From: Kingdonia uniflora
Lineage: Eukaryota; Streptophyta; Magnoliopsida; Ranunculales; Circaeasteraceae
Assembly (NCBI GenBank): GCA_014058105.1
Contig: JACGCM010001747.1
Location: 2,294,001 to 2,358,000 of the forward strand
Length of the DNA: 64,000 bases
Direction: 5' to 3'
Shown here: positions 1-13,000 of the stretch, in pieces
Position numbering within the stretch: the first letter of the stretch is position 1
Layout of the letters: each line of letters starts with the position of its first letter
Notes under the pieces: generated by a model
Seen by the model: only the letters and a program-made list of their open reading frames with translations
The model's database searches: none
What the model was told of the DNA's origin: nothing
Program-made: the position numbers and the translations under genes

Positions 1-667
1 ATTAAGTTTATGGATTTATCTTTCGGTAATGGTCAAATGTGTTAGGGCATACCGCTACTAAATTTATCTCCAACCACTCAAAACATGTAGCTCTGAATTC
101 GTAAAAAGAGATTCGAGAAAAAGAAAAAGAAAAACCACTCATAACATAGCTGGATATTACATATTCATATATGTGGGGCAGTTGTTATGCTCGTTGGAAC
201 GAGTCTCAGGTTTTTGGCTCAAATCTGCCTCAGCGTATTTGAAGACTCAAAGACGTTCAAACGAGACTGATAATCGTTCGAACGACAATCAGTTTTTGCC
301 TAAAAACTGATTCAGTGTGTTGAGTTGTTTGATGTTGTTCGAACGAGTCTCATAGTCATTCGAACGACAATGGAGAAGTTTGTTTTGTGAGATTTGTTTG
401 AAGCCTCTTGTTTGCCTCGAGATCCAAGTCATTGTATTTGGCTCTCCCAAGTATATAAGGGAGAGTTAGGTTTTTTAGAAGCCACATTTGGTAAGATATT
501 TAGTGGAGAGGAATTCTTGAAAGATAAACCTCAATTGCTTGTAAAGATTGTAATATTTGTCTTGGAATAAAATTTATCTCTATTATGTGTGGATGTAGGC
601 AATTGTTGAACCACCTTAAAACTTGATTGTTGGTTGTTGATTGTGTATTCATATTTGCTTGTTTGTT
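1..667. repeat. Direct repeat, copy 1 (TTCGAA-rich, LTR-like)
   Basis: This segment recurs at 1794-2431 with roughly 85-90% similarity by eye. Both copies share the same opening, a run of GTTCGAACGA-like motifs (TTCGAA is palindromic), a TATATAAGGG box near 452-461 in this copy, and an AATAAA-like signal downstream. The TATA-then-polyA order resembles an LTR, but I found no clean target duplication and no coding region between the copies. It may be an old LTR pair or a segmental duplication. The left edge may continue outside the window. Confidence 0.6.
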
Positions 668-1793
668 CGAATAGGGTTTTTGGTCTGTTCGAATAGACTT
701 TGTTCGAACAGGTTACTCACAATTTTGTTTCTTTGAATAGGATCTTGGTTTTGTTCGAATAAAATATTATCTGTTCAAACAAACTTCGGGTTTTCAGTTT
801 TTTAATAAAAGACGTCATTTCTTATTTCACTTTTCAACTCTTCCAAAATCTAACTTTCTAGTGCTTGAGTTTTTTAAAGAGAAGAGAGATTTCAACGAGC
901 AATTCAATGCGAAGTAAAACTCAAATTGAATCAATCAAAGAGATTTAAAAACCTAATCATTTATTTGCAAAACTTGTGAGCTTCAAGCTTGGATGCTTTG
1001 ACGGGAGATTGAAGCAAAGCGTTGCGAGAACGATGAATCAATTGCAAGGAGCTTGATTAGAAGAGATGTAACCACGGGATGTGTTTATCGAGTCTGTAAG
1101 TAATTGAACTCTTGTAATTTTATTTCAATATTGGATTGTTTTGCTGTCGGACGATTCGGCAGTGACCTGTGGGTTTTTCTCTTGAGAAAGGTTTTTTATG
1201 GGGCTAAAATTGTTTGTTTGTGTACTTAATTTACTTTTGCTTGTTGTCATTAGAACATTGGACCAACTTGAATTAGGCTAAGGTTAGACCGTTAATTTAA
1301 GGTTTTTTGGACCTATTGATTTTAACCTAAAATAAATCAAAATCGGTTAGTCTCAAGTGATTATTTATTTTAATATAAACATCAAAAACAATAATATCGT
1401 TAATTTATCCATATGTTAATCTTACAGATTGTCCTAGCATTTGAAAACAAGACGTTCTAACTCGATCAACTATCATCATCCAACAGCATGCTTTATAGAA
1501 AATCAATCAAGAAAACTGAACTGCGGTAGTTGATAGTTTACTTCCTTTCAAATGTCAGCTAGCTTGTCAACTTAAAATTTACGTAAAATTGAAGATATAA
1601 TGGGTGTGCATTCTTCACTTAGTTTATGGCGTCAGCGCATAATGGCTACAAAACTGGCTTCAAATCATAGTAGATGATGCCTAGCTCTTGCCATGGTTCA
1701 CCTCATCAGTCTGAAATTAAAGCGAAAAGTAAGTTGTGAGGTTAGAAACAACTCATTGCAATTCAGGGTGCTCCAGCTTCATCTAACAAAGAG
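668..1793. other. Non-coding spacer between the two direct repeats
   Basis: More GTTCGAA-type motifs occur to about 790, followed by AT-rich sequence. No open reading frame resembles a known protein. If the flanking repeats are LTRs this would be a non-autonomous internal region, but I see no gag or pol similarity. Confidence 0.4.
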
Positions 1794-2431
1794 ATTAAGT
1801 TTATGGATGTTTGTCCTTTGGTGATGGTCAAATGTGTTAGGCATACCGCTACTAAATTTATCTCCAACCACTCAAAACATGTGGCTCCCAATTTTAAAAA
1901 GATATTTGAGAAAAAGAAAAAGAAAAAGAAAAGCCAATCATAACATAACTGGGTATTACATATTCATATACGTGTGGACAGTTGTTATGTTTGTTTGAAT
2001 GGCTCCGTTCGAATGAGTCTCAAGTTTTTGGCTTAAATCTGCCTCAGCGTATTTAGAGACTCAAATTCGTTCGAACGAACGACAATCAGTTTTTGCTTTG
2101 CTTTATGTCGTTCGAACGAGACTCATAGTCGTTCGAACCACAATGCGGAGCTTAGTTTTGTGAGATTTGTTTGAAGCCTTTTATTTGCCTCGAGATTCGA
2201 GTGATTGTATTTGGCTCTCCCAAGTATATAAGGGAGAGTTAGGTTTTTTAGAAGCCACTTTTGGGGAGATATTCAGTGGGAGAAGCCACATTTGGGGAGA
2301 TCTTTAATGGGAGGAATTCTTGAAAGAGAAACCTCAATTGTTTGTAAAGATTATAGCATTGGTCTTTGAATAAAATCTCTCTTGTTGTTGGTTATTGATT
2401 GTTGATTGTGTATTCATATTTGTTTGTTTGT
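1794..2431. repeat. Direct repeat, copy 2
   Basis: Second copy of the 1-667 segment. It has the same TATATAAGGG box (about 2225-2234) and a small internal duplication of a segment reading gaagccac-tttggggaga around 2250-2300. Similarity stops abruptly near 2431. After it, 2440-2860 shows nothing recognisable, and about 2860-3168 is probably the 3' untranslated region of the minus-strand heat stress factor. Confidence 0.6.
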
Positions 2432-3168
2432 GCCCTAACAATGTACACACAAAAGTAAGTAACAATGGGAACTCAATCAGTGTCTGATTAATAATATAAT
2501 TGCGACTTGATACATCCCAAGCATTTGTGATCGCAGACATTTTCAGTGATTTAGGCATATTCTAAGCATCGGATTCATGCATGAGTAGAGCTTAGCCAAT
2601 CCAATGGTCAGCAAATGTCTGAACCACCGGAAATGTTTCCAATCACAAACATTTTCAGTGCACCAACCGGAGCCTTAATGTAATCTCTGAATTCCAAACA
2701 TCATTTCGTCTCAAAACTCTAACTATACCAAGTACGGACCAAGTTCCTATCTCTTTCACAGTACAAAAAATTTGCATTTTCCAGAAATCGTACCAGTACG
2801 TAAATTAACGCTGGAATGATAGAAAGTATGGAAATGCTTTGTGAGACGACAAATCCTAAGCAATAATCAGATCAAGCTTGCCATCACAAAACCTGCAGAG
2901 CCAATACTGCAAAGATTGTGTTAGCTGGGAGGCCCTAAGCACTCATTAGATGAGACTATACATTAACTAACAATGTCAGCAGATAAATGACATAAGAATA
3001 TACAACTTCAAAAAGATAATACACCCAAATCACTGAATATATTAATGATAAATGATCCAATGTAAATATAACTTTTTACTACAAATGTATATGCTATCTG
3101 TAAAGGCAGTAGGTGCCGAAGCAACTAAGCCCCATTAACCCTGGAGATTACAGTCTTCCAGTGACCGT

Positions 3169-5422
3169 TTAGCTTTCAACTTCTTTCAAAGATGATTCAT
3201 CGCCAGGATATTTACCAATACCAAATCTTGAACTTTCCACCCTTTGTTGCAACCCCAAGTCCCATAGATTCGATAACTCACTAGTGGTTCCAACATCATA
3301 ATTCGCAAATTTACCCCAAATATCATGGCTATAAGTAGCCATACCAACACTAGTATCAAAATCCATACTCCATATACCGTCCTGTGTAATGTTGCTTTGA
3401 ACTCCTGGAGACGAGAAGTCCAAAAATGTGCTTCCATTTGTCAAATCCTCAGGAAAAAAAACAGAAGGCTCTGTGTGAGTTTCTGGTTTGGAGCTAACTG
3501 TCCCGTCAATGAAAGCACCTTCGTACTCCATTGATCCCAAGCTCGGTCCCCCTAATCCCAACTGGTCCGATGCACTCTTTTCTCCAATATAACTTGAAGT
3601 TCTTTTATCTGGAATATCGTCTAAATCAAGAATTACTGAAGATGTAGATATGTCATCAGCACTGGGCTTAAACTTCATAAGCTGCCCACCTTCACTCTGC
3701 AGGGCTAATTGATGTTTCACGAAGATTCTTTTCACCTTAGGTACAGAAGTGTTCTCCCTCTCTTCCTTCAATTTCCGAAGATGTGTTAGGAACAAAGGGG
3801 TCCGAAATACTTTTACCAAAAATGAGATCATATGTTTCTGTCTCCTCTCTGCCTCCTCAATCCGATGTTTTATTGCCTCCACTTGACGAGCACTCCCACA
3901 TTGCTCCTGCTGCAATGTTACAAGCTCTTGGATTAACAAATTCCTGTCTCTTTTTAGCTTTTCTAATTCACCTTCTATTGTAGACTTTCCAGATTCAGAA
4001 GAAGAGCTAGCATAACTCCCGATCTGCAATCTCTTGGGTGACTTGGAGTTGTGTCTCTGAATGTGCTTCAGCAAATGCTTCTTCCCCTGTTGAAAATTTT
4101 CGTTAGAAAACTCCCAACGGTCCGTCTTGATCTTCCGAAACCCCTGAAAGCAACAAACTCAAGTAAATCAATATCTGTGCACCCACTACTACAAAGGATT
4201 ACAATAGATGAACATGGAACACAAAAGAGAATATGTAGTACATAAAATAAAACTACCATATCAAGATTAAAGTACTACCTGCTATATAATGAAGAAAGAA
4301 CTTTTCACTATTTTATCTAGAATTGGAAGTATTACTAACAAGAATGAATACGAGACTATACAAGATCATCAATCTGGGGCTATCATCATAGCTTCCAAAG
4401 CACAACAAATTTCTTTTGTCATCTCAATTGTTTTGGCTCCGCAGCCCGCATCATTATTCTTTCGTAATTCAACCCTATTTACGTTTATCCTATGTCAATT
4501 AAGATACACATTTAGCACTGCTTTTTAAGTATACTACAATCTGAAATTATGATAGACAACACTATCCCATAAGATAAGCATCAGATTTCCATATGTTTCC
4601 CTACATAAAGCCCAGCAATGTCAAAACTGGTATCTTATCATTTATAAGTAGAGAAATTTAGGCAAAACCCCCCAAATTATGGCATCGACTTGTTATTTAC
4701 CCCACCTTCCTTGAAATCTTACTATAGACCCCATTTTAACCTGAAGACTGACTCTGATTGACCACATCTAATAAATTTTAAACCCAACTATACCCTTACC
4801 CTTTTGCTCGAGGTATGTAATAAAAGAAAAACATAGAGATACATACCAGAGATCAACGATTGTGATTCTCTCTCAATATAAACGTTGGAGCACGTTTTGT
4901 TTTTCCCACACTCAAGACAACTGGAGTTGGTGTTTCTGTTTATAAGGAGTAAACAGGTATTTTGACCAAGTCAACCGGAAGTTTGAGTTGGTTTGTTTAG
5001 CTAAAAAACTATTATACGTACTTACATATATAATTATAGAGTTTGAAGATTATAAGGTAGCAATGGGTTTGGATGAGATAAAAAATTACAACATAATCGG
5101 AGGAAAGAAAAAAGAATGAGGCAGTACCCACATAAGTATTTAGCTGGCGAACAAAAGTGGAGAAGTTTTTATGCTTAAAATTTCGAGGAAGAATTCGTTC
5201 CGCAAACTCCACTGGCTCCCAAACTATGAAGCTCTTCCCGCTCAAACCCCACGAGATTGTTCCATCAAATAACGGATTATGAACAAGCTCATAAGTCTTT
5301 GATAGAAATGCTGGAATTTGAGTTTCCCTTGAGCATTCAAGAGGTTGAGGAACTCCCCCTACATCGAAACAAGGTTCACTCTTGAAATCGGTGATTGATT
5401 GGGCACAATCAGTCTGATTCAT
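3169..5422 (-). CDS. HSFA3: Class A heat stress transcription factor, HSFA3-like
   Basis: Two exons on the minus strand: 5132-5422 (codons 1-97) and 3169-4143 (codons 98-421), with a 988-bp GT-AG intron cutting the DNA-binding domain after LNTY, a usual site for plant HSF genes. The winged-helix DNA-binding domain covers about residues 36-129. An HR-A/B coiled coil covers about 154-222, with the long class A spacing. The C-terminal activation region has Trp at 355, 373 and 391 in short acidic settings, similar to the Trp-rich activator of HsfA3 and unlike a single classic AHA motif. Length (421 aa) matches Arabidopsis HsfA3 (about 412). Known role: nuclear activator of heat and drought genes downstream of DREB2A. 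The subclass is inferred from C-terminal similarity recalled, not aligned. The ATG at 5422 leaves the whole domain intact. Confidence 0.85.
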
Positions 5423-7009
5423 TAGAGATTTGAGGATTTGGTTGGTATTGATTAGTTATATAGGTTTGTTGGGTCCCACCTTTTGCCGCCTTAAAAGTGA
5501 GATATTTTTCTTAGAGGATACGAAAAAGATACGCGGGAGTTACTGTTCTTGTAACCGACTTCTTATAAACAGTTTTGACCGTTCAAAGTTCCCGCCAATC
5601 CAACGGCTTGTTTTTATCGGGGCATGTAATTTTTAGAGCATCATTCATCAGCAATAATTGAATTCACAGTTATTTTATAGTTCGAAGTTTAGAGCTGTGA
5701 AAAAATCACTCAAAAAGGATGGCAAGCTCATGATTTGTAGTTTGAAGACGAGCATTCATGGAAGTTTAGAGCTTGAAACTCGAGCGCAAAAACCTCAAGC
5801 TCAAGGCACTGCACTGATGGAGATGGTCTAGTACCCAGTGAATTATACCCATCTATAAATTAAAACTAATATTGCAAAGACATCACAAATGAAAATGATG
5901 TCTTCGTCATGGGAAAGGTAACTAACCTATCATGTGATACATCCTCATGCTGTTAGAGTTGAATAACGTGTCTTCTTCATGGACTAACCTAACCTATCAT
6001 GAGAATCATCTAGTTTGCGTCCAATAACTACACCTAAACCTAAAGTTCAGAGTTCAGAGTTCAGATAAAGAAACAGACTTTAAGATAGACAACAGACTTA
6101 GACTTTTTAACCATTTAAAGATTCTCCTCATTGTCTATCAATGCTTTGATGAGCTTTAACTGTTAGTTTTTCAGTTTTTGTAGTATGAGGCATCCACATT
6201 TAAACGTGCATAAATCCTAAAACTTGATGTACATCACTGATGCACATCAGAAATGCAGATATACTCTAGCTGTATATATAATTTATATTGCCGGTGAAGA
6301 TTATTTACCTTCAGTTGCATCATCATAATTACATGGTAATATTACATACAAAAATCAGTTGTAAGGGGAAAATAAAATAAAAAACGTATGTGTTAATCTA
6401 ATGGAGAAGGGGGGAACTTGGGAGGGACGAAGTCAATGCACTATGATCCGGTGAAGTTGGCACTACATGAGAGAAATATATTCGGAAATCCAATGGAGAT
6501 TTCTTGGTGTGTTACAAATTTGTACTCTAGTAACAGGAGTGTCAGTATGTACACAAATGACCCTGCAAAATTATCACAAGGCATTTACTTAGGATACTCT
6601 TTCAATAAACTATCAGGGACACAACAAGAATAAAGTTCTCAAAATTCAAATTTCATTACTACTACCATTTTTGGACAAAAATACTCTAACCAAAAAGGTC
6701 GATTTCATATTTTTTATATTTTTTTGCAAAAATTATAAAAACATATGATAACAATTTGAAACGTAGTACTGTATTACACATTTAAGAATTTCGTAGTGGT
6801 AGGCAATAGTTACTACAAAATTTCTAAAAACTCAGGTATAATTTGGTGATGCGTTTCCAAAAATAGTTGTGAGGGAAAAATAAGTGCAAGAGAGAAATGA
6901 ATTTGAACATGGCGCACCTGGAATGATTTGAGCAACTCAGCCCAACTTCCAAACAAACAAAAAAACTGCCAGCTATTCATGCAAGACTTTCTAAATGTTT
7001 TCCACTCCT
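5423..7009. other. Intergenic: HSFA3 promoter and CTR1 3' flank
   Basis: Both neighbours are on the minus strand, so the left part is the HSFA3 promoter and the right part is the CTR1 3' region and terminator. Apart from the DRE core I see no gene. A 71-codon frame at 6418-6633 on the plus strand resembles no family I know. Confidence 0.5.
5554..5559 (+). promoter_or_regulatory. DRE core (ACCGAC) upstream of HSFA3-like gene
   Basis: ACCGAC lies about 132 bp upstream of the HSFA3-like ATG. DREB2A binds A/GCCGAC, and Arabidopsis HsfA3 is a known direct DREB2A target through DRE elements. A six-base match can occur by chance, so function is inferred from gene context. A TATATAA on the minus strand at 5456-5462 is only about 35 bp from the ATG and is an uncertain TATA box. 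Confidence 0.4.
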
Positions 7010-10000
7010 TCACATCAGCCGTGGCATGTCAACATGAACTGGTTGAGGTGATTGGGGCCAGATCATTGGTTTCAGTGATTCCATGATATCCGAAAAGGAA
7101 GGTCGCTTCCATGTTTCACTGCAGTAAAGAATTGTTTTCTCGTTATTAGTTGGAAATAAAAAGTTAGATAGATAATAGTTGGCAAAAAGGAGTTGAAGAT
7201 TCCCCTCACTTTGCCCAGCAAATTTCAATTAACGAGGCCACTTGTGGATTTGTGGTACTCGGAATCTCAGGCCTCAACTTCTTGAAACCAACAGCAGCCA
7301 CAACCTACATAAAGGAAACTGTAAGGATTTTTTCAAGTACTAAAGGAGAGCAAGTATATAAATTCTTAATACCTATTAGTCAAGTAAGAATGTCCCGATA
7401 AAGAATGAATTCATTGAGAAAGCATTAGCTTTTTTTTTAAAGGCACGAGAAAACATTAGCAATCAATCAACTTCAATATTTCATAGTTGATACCCATATC
7501 TTATTGTAGGTATTTAATAATCGCATGTCCTAAAGAGTTTCAATGGATCAACCTTCGACAAGTTCCCTAGCATCTGCAACTAGGTTTATATAATCTTATA
7601 TTTTGGGGGATCTCGCTCCCCAAAAGTGTTCTACAATCCCAAACATGGTCCTAAACACTTCTGAAGCCTCAATTTTTTTAAATGCAGAAGCTATTAGATT
7701 AAGTTTCAATTTCTGCTTTATACTAGAACGCCTTTTGCTACTTGGGGAGATGACAACTGCAGTTGCTCCAAATATTTAGCATCACATTTTTTTTCCCTTC
7801 CTCATAGTTTTACAAGATAATTCTGAGACACTACCTCTTATATTTTGGGGGAATGTTGCTCCCCGAACATGGTCCTAAACACTTCTGAAGTCTCATTTTT
7901 TTTAATTCTTTAGACTCATTTCTGCTTGAACTAGAAAGGCGGAAACCATTACGATTTGCATCCCACAAACAATTTTTAAGTAAAATCCGAGAAAAAAAAC
8001 TCGCGAGCCGTCGTTTACATGGCTTATTCCTATTTCAAGTGCAGAAGCCATTAGACCAAGTGTCAATTTCCTTTCTATACTAGGAAACCTTTTACTACTT
8101 GGAGAGATGACAACTATAGTTGCTCCAAGTATTTAGCATAACATGTTTTTCCTTTCTTATAGTTTTAGACGATAATTTTGAGACACTAACTCTTACAAAA
8201 AACAGAAACAAACCTGCATGGGAGTTAAATTACTCCATGGTTGTTGCAGAGTAACAAGCTCCCACAAAATTACACCGAAGCTGTACACATCAGATTTCTC
8301 ATCTGATGGTTCATCGCGTAGAACTTCAGGTGCCATCCACTCAGGCTGTAAGTGGAATTCATAATTATACTTTGTGATTTTATAGTTATTTGTGCCGCTT
8401 TAGTAAAAGTGCAATGACTAATACCAATTTAAGAAAACTTACCGTTCCTGCTGCCGATTTAGAAGAAAGGAATGTATTTGCCTTCAAGCGTGAAAGACCA
8501 AAATCGCATACCTGGAAGATCAAATTCAAAAATATGGTTTAACAAAAATGAAGAATAAAAGTCGATGTTGACTTACTAGATTATAACTTCCTTCCCTAAA
8601 CAGCTAAACTAGCTTTACAAGTCATTTTTTAACCTGTAAAAAATACATTCACCTGAAAAGAAAATCTCCTCAGATGAAAAGCAACATACAGCCCAATGAG
8701 CAAAACAAAATGACACCAGAGACGCTGGTGAAGATCCACAAATATCACCACTCTCACAACACCTATAATGGATGCACAATTGATGTCAAATCCAAGTGTG
8801 TAAATGCTCTTCTCCTTCCGTCAAAAACGCCTCTTACCGTCTAACTTCAAAAAATACGTATCATGTCGCAAAGGGTGTGAGTGTTAACAACCTAAAATGC
8901 AAGTTCACTGACGCCTAAAGGTTTTGTTGTAATGGTTCACATCATTTGGTAAGTGCCCATCACTAAGATCAAATTCCCGTAGCTACGCTTGGTTACGCCA
9001 GGTTACGTCGTATAGCCGGGCCTTTACGTCGGCATAACGGAGCTCGCGTAAAATGGGATGTGTGAGCGAAGATCCCTAAGAACCTAAAATGTGAAGTTAA
9101 CTGACACCTTAGGGTTTTGGTGTAATGGTTGGCATCAGTGAGCTTCCAAAGAATCTCTTCAAACCTCCTAAAACCTTACACCATCAACATATAAGGATCT
9201 CAAAATGTCGCCATGAACAACCCGAGCTACCCCAAGTAAATATGAAAAATGCTCTAGCCCATTGCCAGGAAAGGGGAATGCAGAAAAATAACCAATTGTT
9301 TCCTTTCCTCCCCTCTCTCACAAAGGAAGCAGAAATTTTCTGGATTTAAACTCATACTTGAATTCTTCCTTGTTATGCTGGCCAAAACGAAAACTATATG
9401 ATACATACTTCCTCCAGACTAGAATAGACTAGAATAGACCTGTTTTCGGATCGGATCGGATCGGATCGGAAATAGGGGCAGTCGAAATTTTTCCAAATTT
9501 TTTTGGAACTGTAAAATCTGTTCCGATCATATCCGATTTTTTTCAGAAATTCAAAAATTATTCCAAATTCGGAAAATTCAAATTTTTAGGAATAATCAAA
9601 ATTTTCGGATTAAAAAATCGGAAAAATCAAAATTTTCAGATAATATTTGTGAAAATAGTGAATCTTTAGCTTTTTTATATGTAAAATTAAACGTAATGTT
9701 CCCAAATCAAAATATTCAACCTTGACTCATACAATGGCAACATTACCACATTTCCATCTAATATAAAAAAAAAATTATTAAACTACAAAAAACACATTAA
9801 ATATTGAATAAGAATATTCAGAAAATCGGATTGGATGGTATTCGGAATAATCGGATCGGATCTTGTTTAGAATAATCGGATCGGATCTTGTTCGGAACAA
9901 TCGGATCGGAAATTTCAAAATTTCATAATAGCAAAAAGCTACCCGATTCCGATCCAAAATTTTTCGGAAAAATTAGGAAATCGGAACTGTAAAATAGGGT

Positions 10001-13000
10001 TCCGAAATCGGAAAATTCTGATCGGAACTGTAAAATCAGAAGTTCGGACAAAAGTTGCAGCCCTATAGACCTTATTAATGATAAGAGTGACAAAACTATA
10101 TCCTGCCTTTAGCTTATGCCAAAAAATGGTAACAAAACGACCAAACCAAATACTTCACATTGTTCTATTATATTGATCTCCAATTATTGTCTTAGCTTGA
10201 ACCAGCTGATAATCCATATTGGTTTAGCTTTCCCTACATTCAAAACACGCATTTGATGACAATCGGTATCAATCAAATTCCCCATCTGGTTTATAAAGTT
10301 TTATAATACACCTGTGTAAGACTATACAAGGCAAAGTTAGTGGGAAGGAGTGAAGGACCTCCAACGAAGGCAATCATTTTACCAAAAATTGAACCAGAAT
10401 AAAGTCTCCATCCCATACCCAAACTTAAAATCAATATACTCCAGAAAAAACCAATCCCTACTGATACAATCAACCTCCACAAACTCATCCCAATTGCGAT
10501 TCGTGGCACTTTTATGAGCCAAGTACACAGCTCCACCAAACGTATTTATCGTTCACCCTCTCGAACCACAAGCAATCATCTGCCACCTGCATGCCCAACG
10601 CCACTTCCAATGAAGAGTCACATTCCACTTCCTGAAATCATAACCCCAAACTCCATCTTCCACATTTCTTTTACTTATAATTGTTGTACTATATTTTTGC
10701 AGTATGATACAGATCTTTCCACAGCTCTCGAATATCAATTATAGTTCATTATTTTTTTGAGAATGTAAAAAGTATTTTATCAAAGGAGGAAACAGTACGA
10801 CAACACCCAAAAATCACGTCAGATTCACTGTAATTAAGTTCTGTCGCATCACAAACACAAGATCGTGCAACCTCCCCTCCGTCATAAATATGGATGAAGA
10901 AAACACACATTTCAAATATGATCGCTTCTATGGTTTTAGGCATCCCATTAAAGTGCCTATTCATCCTCTCCTTCCACAATACCCACTCATCACATAAGAC
11001 ATAAAATCCGAAAGAAAATTCCCAATCTTCCTTCAAAATGGCTTACACCAGCATGCATTTTAAAATATAATAAAAGCCCAGTCATTTACCCAAAATACAC
11101 CAAAGAGATTAAGGTATTATTCACACTAGTGTTGACAATAAAATATCATAAACATAAACAAGACAAAGTGCACTATAAACAATTTGCATGACCATCTAGT
11201 AGAAGAAAATGTGAACAAATGGAAGACAAAGGCCTATAAATTTTACCTTCACCGTGTATTTTTTGTCCACTAGCAGATTTGGAGATTTCAAATCTCGATG
11301 AACAATGGGAGGATTGCGTCGATGAAGATAGTTCATTCCCTTTGCCTGTACAAGCAATGGCAAGCTTATATACAAGTAAGCCAAAACATGCAGGCCATAT
11401 TCCAAACGAAAGTACAGTATATCATGTAATTTCAGCTAAAATGCCCAAACTGTACAGATTTGACATATTTTTCGTACTAGCATAACTGAGAGAGTAAATA
11501 CTTATGAAAGAAATGTGACTTGAATAACAGAAATGTGTTAATAATTAATTATAACTTAAGACACCAAACCATATTTAGAAAATTGCCAAAAACAAAACAC
11601 CCGAAATGCCAAATAAAATGATTCTGGCCCTTGAAACACCATTTTATTGGCCAATGAAACTTGTAGATAATAGAATAAAGTAATATGATCAAAAAGTGAG
11701 ATACTATTGCCTTTGGCATTTTGGGTTGGTTTTGACAATTTTTGAAAAACCTGCTTCTTTTCTACAAAGTTCAGTTTAATTCGTTATTGCCAACACAAAT
11801 ATATAAAAGATTATGAGATATAGTAATTCAATGGCATACCACGTCATAAGCCATACTTAATCGACGCCGCTCATCTAATATTTCTCTTGCACCAGATTTA
11901 TGTAAAAGCCTATACAAGCTGCCTCTGCAATTGGAAAACAACACTTTTAGCAAGATTTCCCTTTTGATTCACTGGCAAAAGGGATGAATTGATCAAAACA
12001 AAACTAAATTTCAAAAAAACAATTCACAGAAAGTCACCTTGATAAATATTCTGTGACAATTGACAAGTTTGGAGGCTGAGTTACAGCACCCATGAATAGC
12101 ACAATGTTAGGATGACGAAGACGTTTCATTAATGCGACCTGAAATGAAGAGATATAAAAAATAAAACATGTAGCGTGAAGATTATTTCAATTTTAAGCAA
12201 CAAACAGCGTGACTGCTAAGAGTGGAAATAAACACTTTGGACATACCTCCCTCAAAAACTCATTAAGACGTACGACATGAAAGTCCTGTTCCATAAGAAT
12301 CTTTACTGCTACGTCCTGAAAATTCCAGTCATTGTATTATTCATAAAGCTCCGATAAAAGCAAAAGAAGTAGCGGAATTTAAAAAAAAAAAAAAAAACTA
12401 ACTAAATTACTCACCGAACCATGCCAATCAGCACGATGGACAGTTCCGAAAGATCCTAATAAAATAACCCCATCAGTATCATTCAAATAATTTATGCTTC
12501 AAGCGTTTCTATCATTATCGAACTACATAGATTAATCACAGGACGTAAATGGTTAACCTCGCAAAACAATAATGATTAATGATAAATGCAGTTTGTAGTG
12601 TTCTTCAAATGCATGAAACAACATACCTGCTCCGATTTTTTCCTTTAAAAGGAGTTCACTCCACGGAATGTCCAAATCCTCTACATCAAGAGAAAGATCA
12701 GTATTTGATTTACTTGACACTACTTGACCTCCTTCGTAGAACCGCATATCTCTGCCCATGTCAATTCTTGCATTAGACAGGGCTAATATTGGTTGAACAC
12801 TTCTATGCCCATTTAGTGGGATGTGTTTTAGTGGGCCGTGGTCCTTGGTCAATTGAGGAGGGCTTATGATATTCTGAGAAGGATTGCATGAAGTTAGAAG
12901 GTGGGTATCATTCACGGGGTCATTCGATTGAGCAACTCTTTGAGGAAAAGGTAATAGGAGGTCGTTTGGTGGAGCAAGCATTGGTTTGTTCGCGCCTACA

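Noticed and set aside
1983..2438. Solo LTR with ends TGTTATG and CCCTAACA
   Set aside because: Flanking bases do not form a target duplication, and similarity with copy 1 extends left beyond the supposed LTR end.
5012..5131. Continuation of the HSF first exon to codon 136
   Set aside because: The frame past LNTY reads into the GT-started intron. The true continuation is the exon ending at 4143, which restores the DNA-binding domain.
6418..6633. 71-codon plus-strand frame between HSFA3 and CTR1
   Set aside because: No family similarity, no splice or promoter context, and located in the likely 3' flank of CTR1.
9442..10064. Simple-sequence (CGGAT)n expansion
   Set aside because: The CGGAT runs are part of a larger block bounded by an 8-bp duplication, so a transposon insertion explains it better than repeat expansion.
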